Shown in pieces: positions 37,206 through 39,829 of a stretch of 39,829 nt of DNA. A program made the position numbers and the translations under genes. The number at the start of each line of letters is the position of its first letter. Positions within the stretch are counted from its first letter, which is position 1. The notes below the pieces were generated by a model that was not told the origin of the DNA, searched no databases, and was given only the letters and a program-made list of their open reading frames with translations. The stretch is from Gammaproteobacteria bacterium (GTDB lineage: Bacteria; Pseudomonadota; Gammaproteobacteria; UBA1113), in the NCBI GenBank assembly GCA_009885495.1, contig VFKP01000069.1, positions 1 through 39,829 on the forward strand, in the 5' to 3' direction.

Positions 37206-37376
37206 ACGTAATAACTTCCTATTCTAGCATCAAACTGTGACCTCCTCTTTAAACGCTCCTCAGTCGAAAAAGCTCGAAAGACTCCTAGTATTCCTGCGCT
37301 TTTTCTCCTTGCGGTGCGTTTAAATCTAAGGCACACATTTCGCGCTAGAATAGGAAGTTATTACGTTCACGATCCT
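37196..37376. repeat. 181-bp element bounded by perfect 33-bp inverted repeats, spanning convergent gene ends
   Basis: AGGATCGTGAACGTAATAACTTCCTATTCTAGC (37196-37228) is the exact reverse complement of 37344-37376; nested perfect 9-bp pair TTTAAACGC (37248-37256) / GCGTTTAAA (37316-37324). Confidence 0.95.
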
Positions 37377-39591
37377 AACGATGGTGTAATAGGCTATGTA
37401 CGATTTGATTGCTATATTTGATACTTTCTGTTAATTGTTCGACAATGTAATGATGTAAGCGTAAAGCAATTTTCGGATAATCTTGTTCTAAACGATTAAA
37501 ATTTTCAAAGGATAACCCATAAACTTCACAAGCCGTTAAAGCTACAATGCTGGTGCTGCGGGTTTCTCCGGTATAATACGCCAATTCTCCCAAAATCGAA
37601 CCCGCATGCACATGCGTCAGAATGACTCGACTGTCTTGGCCTTCCAAAACAACCGATAAACTCCCTCGACTTAAAAAATAAATATCTCGATCCTGATCGT
37701 CTTGCTGGATCAAAACCTCATTGACGTTTAAAACTCTGGGCCCTTGCCAATAAGAACGCAAATGATCATAGTCTTCTTGTGAAAGAGTTAAATCCTTTTT
37801 GAGTTCTGAAATATCTTCTGCGCTAATATAATCATGACCGAAAGATAATTCTAAGAGTTGTTGTTCACACCACTCCAGGGCTTCATTCACCTCAGCATAC
37901 GCCATTTTTTCTTCAAATCCAGAACCCTGAAGCTCTTTTTCAGCGTCCAAAACTTCTCTGTGAAATAAACCTACGGTTAAGATCTGAATATTTTTAAATT
38001 TCGCTTTTCGTAAGAAATTAGAAATCACACTGCGACAAGAGCTGTCCACCCCATCCACCGCAGAAAAATCAAAAATCAAATATTGAATCTTTGAATTTTT
38101 TTCACTTGAAAGAGTGACTTCTTCTACTTTTTTAAATGCTCGATACGCATTTCCAAAAAATAAATAACCATGCAAACGAACCAAACACACGCTTAATCCC
38201 TCGAGCTCCAAGACCCGTGATTCTTGCTGATTTCTTAAAACATGGCTACTCAGCGTTTGCCCATAATAGAGGCCATCAATGGGATCGATCCGACTGTATT
38301 CCCAAGCAAATTTAACCAAGGAGATCACCAAGCCTAAAATAATGCCATATAATAATTGAGAACTGATAATCGTGATAAAAATGATCATGATAATGGCATA
38401 ATCTTTTTTAGATAAATTAAACCAGGGTTTATACAACCAATCAATCATAAACTCAAAAGCAATAAAAAATAAAATAGCGGGTGCTAAAAACCGTGGAATG
38501 CTATTCAAAAAGGAACTGCCCATCCATAAGACCCCAAAACAAAGCATTGCGGCCAAAATATTGATAATACGATGTCTTGAGCCTAGAGTATGATTTAAAA
38601 ATGAAACCACGACAGAGGTATATGCAAAAGCCCCGCCTCCGAGAAAAGGACCTAAAACACCCGAAATCCCCCCCACTTTCAGTTCGCGATCAAAATCCAC
38701 TTCTTGTTGACTTAAAACCTCAAAGCTGGCGGAATTAACCAAGATGGCAATAGGCGCTAATACGCAGATTAAAAGAATTGAGCCGGAAGATTTTAGAATG
38801 AGAGACCAATTGGTTTGACTGAGAGCCGTCCATTGGAACCATGGCCAAATAGGTTCGGTTTTAGGAAAAGGCCCCAGAAATAAATGCAAATTCTCTAATG
38901 AAACGCCTTTCATTTTCAAAAGACCATAGATTAGAAAAAATAAACTTAAAAAAAACAACGTCAATAAAGGAACGACTAAAGGATGCTGATAGCGTCGCTG
39001 GAAAAACAGCAAACAAAAGCCTACGCCTAAAGCCGGCACCCAGTGGACGAGTGATTGAAATTCACCTAAAGAAGAAAGGCTCTGCCAAGTTAAGGATTTT
39101 CCCAGCAACACGGGCCAAATTCCTAAAAAAATAAGCCAGCCCATTCCCGCTAAAAACCCACCTATCACCGGATAAGGAATAAAACGCACACTATTGCCTA
39201 ATTTTAAACGCCCTAAAATCAATAAGAAAACACCGCCTACAAAACTGATCAACAGCATAGCGATATATACGGTAGAAAAATACTGTGTTTGCGAAGTATA
39301 GCTTTGGCCGTATAAAGCAGCCGCAATCAAAGCCGTCAACAAAGCCGGCGTATCTTGCGAGGCGATCCCTATATTCGGAAAAGAGCTGGCGAATGCATAG
39401 ACCACCGCGGCAATGATTGAACTGACTAGAGCCGTAGCAATAAATTGCGCCAAATAGGCACTCAGATGAGAGCCGCAGATCAGGGTTGATAAGGAAACCG
39501 CTATTAAAAGCATCATAGTGGCGGACATCAGGCCTGCAAACAGCTCATTAGGTAATTGCTGCCATTTAACGGAAGAGATTGAGAATTGCAT
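37375..39591 (-). CDS. SulP family anion permease with STAS and C-terminal cyclic-nucleotide-binding domain
   Basis: SulP-like membrane region (RFIPYPVIGGFLAGMGWLIFLG); STAS IQYLIFDFSAVDGVDSSC; cNMP-binding fold NEVLIQQDDQDRDIYFLSRGSLSVVLEG...GSILGELAYYTGETRSTSIVALTACEVYGLS. Confidence 0.92.
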   Translation of the reverse strand: MQFSISSVKWQQLPNELFAGLMSATMMLLIAVSLSTLICGSHLSAYLAQFIATALVSSIIAAVVYAFASSFPNIGIASQDTPALLTALIAAALYGQSYTSQTQYFSTVYIAMLLISFVGGVFLLILGRLKLGNSVRFIPYPVIGGFLAGMGWLIFLGIWPVLLGKSLTWQSLSSLGEFQSLVHWVPALGVGFCLLFFQRRYQHPLVVPLLTLFFLSLFFLIYGLLKMKGVSLENLHLFLGPFPKTEPIWPWFQWTALSQTNWSLILKSSGSILLICVLAPIAILVNSASFEVLSQQEVDFDRELKVGGISGVLGPFLGGGAFAYTSVVVSFLNHTLGSRHRIINILAAMLCFGVLWMGSSFLNSIPRFLAPAILFFIAFEFMIDWLYKPWFNLSKKDYAIIMIIFITIISSQLLYGIILGLVISLVKFAWEYSRIDPIDGLYYGQTLSSHVLRNQQESRVLELEGLSVCLVRLHGYLFFGNAYRAFKKVEEVTLSSEKNSKIQYLIFDFSAVDGVDSSCRSVISNFLRKAKFKNIQILTVGLFHREVLDAEKELQGSGFEEKMAYAEVNEALEWCEQQLLELSFGHDYISAEDISELKKDLTLSQEDYDHLRSYWQGPRVLNVNEVLIQQDDQDRDIYFLSRGSLSVVLEGQDSRVILTHVHAGSILGELAYYTGETRSTSIVALTACEVYGLSFENFNRLEQDYPKIALRLHHYIVEQLTESIKYSNQIVHSLLHHR

Positions 39592-39796
39592 CTTTTAATT
39601 CAAACTCCATTTTTGAGGGCCTCGTGAATCGCTGTCAGCTTATTCAGAAGCTATTCATCGAGTAATGCCTTAATTAATATCTCAGTCTCGCCTTCAGTAT
39701 TCAACGAAGTCATCATGTAGTTTAACATGGTTTCTATGCGCCTGTCACCTGGGTTTAGCCGCCCAGACTACTGGAAAGCTCTTGAATAAGGCTTGC

Positions 39797-39829
39797 AAAA
39801 TCAGCCAAATTTGCGTTTAAGATGCGCCA
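39797..39829. repeat. Partial match to the ~160-bp dispersed repeat at the right window edge
   Basis: ttgcgtttaagatgcgcca (39811-39829) matches ttgcgtgtaagatgcgcca of copies A and B at 18/19; upstream sequence diverges. Confidence 0.45.

Noticed and set aside
1-39829. CRISPR arrays, tRNA or rRNA genes, complete transposase genes, prophage genes
   Set aside because: No regularly spaced direct repeats, no recognised tRNA/rRNA sequences, and no ORF with transposase, integrase or phage structural motifs were found by eye.

Overview
The window looks like gammaproteobacterial chromosome. The split gcvPA/gcvPB, the hemCDXY order and the amount of intergenic repeats would fit a Legionellales-type genome, but taxonomy is inference. 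In order it carries: (1) a large NRPS gene on the minus strand that runs off the left edge and is missing from the supplied ORF track, with a degenerate C domain followed by A-T-C-A(partial); (2) a Ser-rich hypothetical; (3) gcvT-gcvH-gcvPA-gcvPB; (4) a charged/coiled-coil hypothetical; (5) rnr-rlmB; (6) a small lipoprotein; (7) a histone-H1-like Lys/Ala-rich protein; (8) hemC-hemD-hemX-hemY; (9) an S49 peptidase; (10) a DUF47/PhoU-like protein plus PiT permease; (11) a ~1770-aa protein with kinase-like, AAA ATPase, helical-repeat, GAF and class III cyclase regions, whose kinase-like domain has lost key catalytic residues; (12) a thiXYZ-like ABC transporter; (13) coaBC-dut; (14) a membrane protein with a possible small beta-barrel tail; (15) mlaA and trmL; (16) a SulP-STAS-cNMP-binding fusion. 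Intergenic regions hold several repeat families. The most striking single structure is a perfect 33-bp inverted repeat spanning the stop codons of two convergent genes. Much of the rest is housekeeping. All domain calls are by-eye motif recognition; no database search was run.
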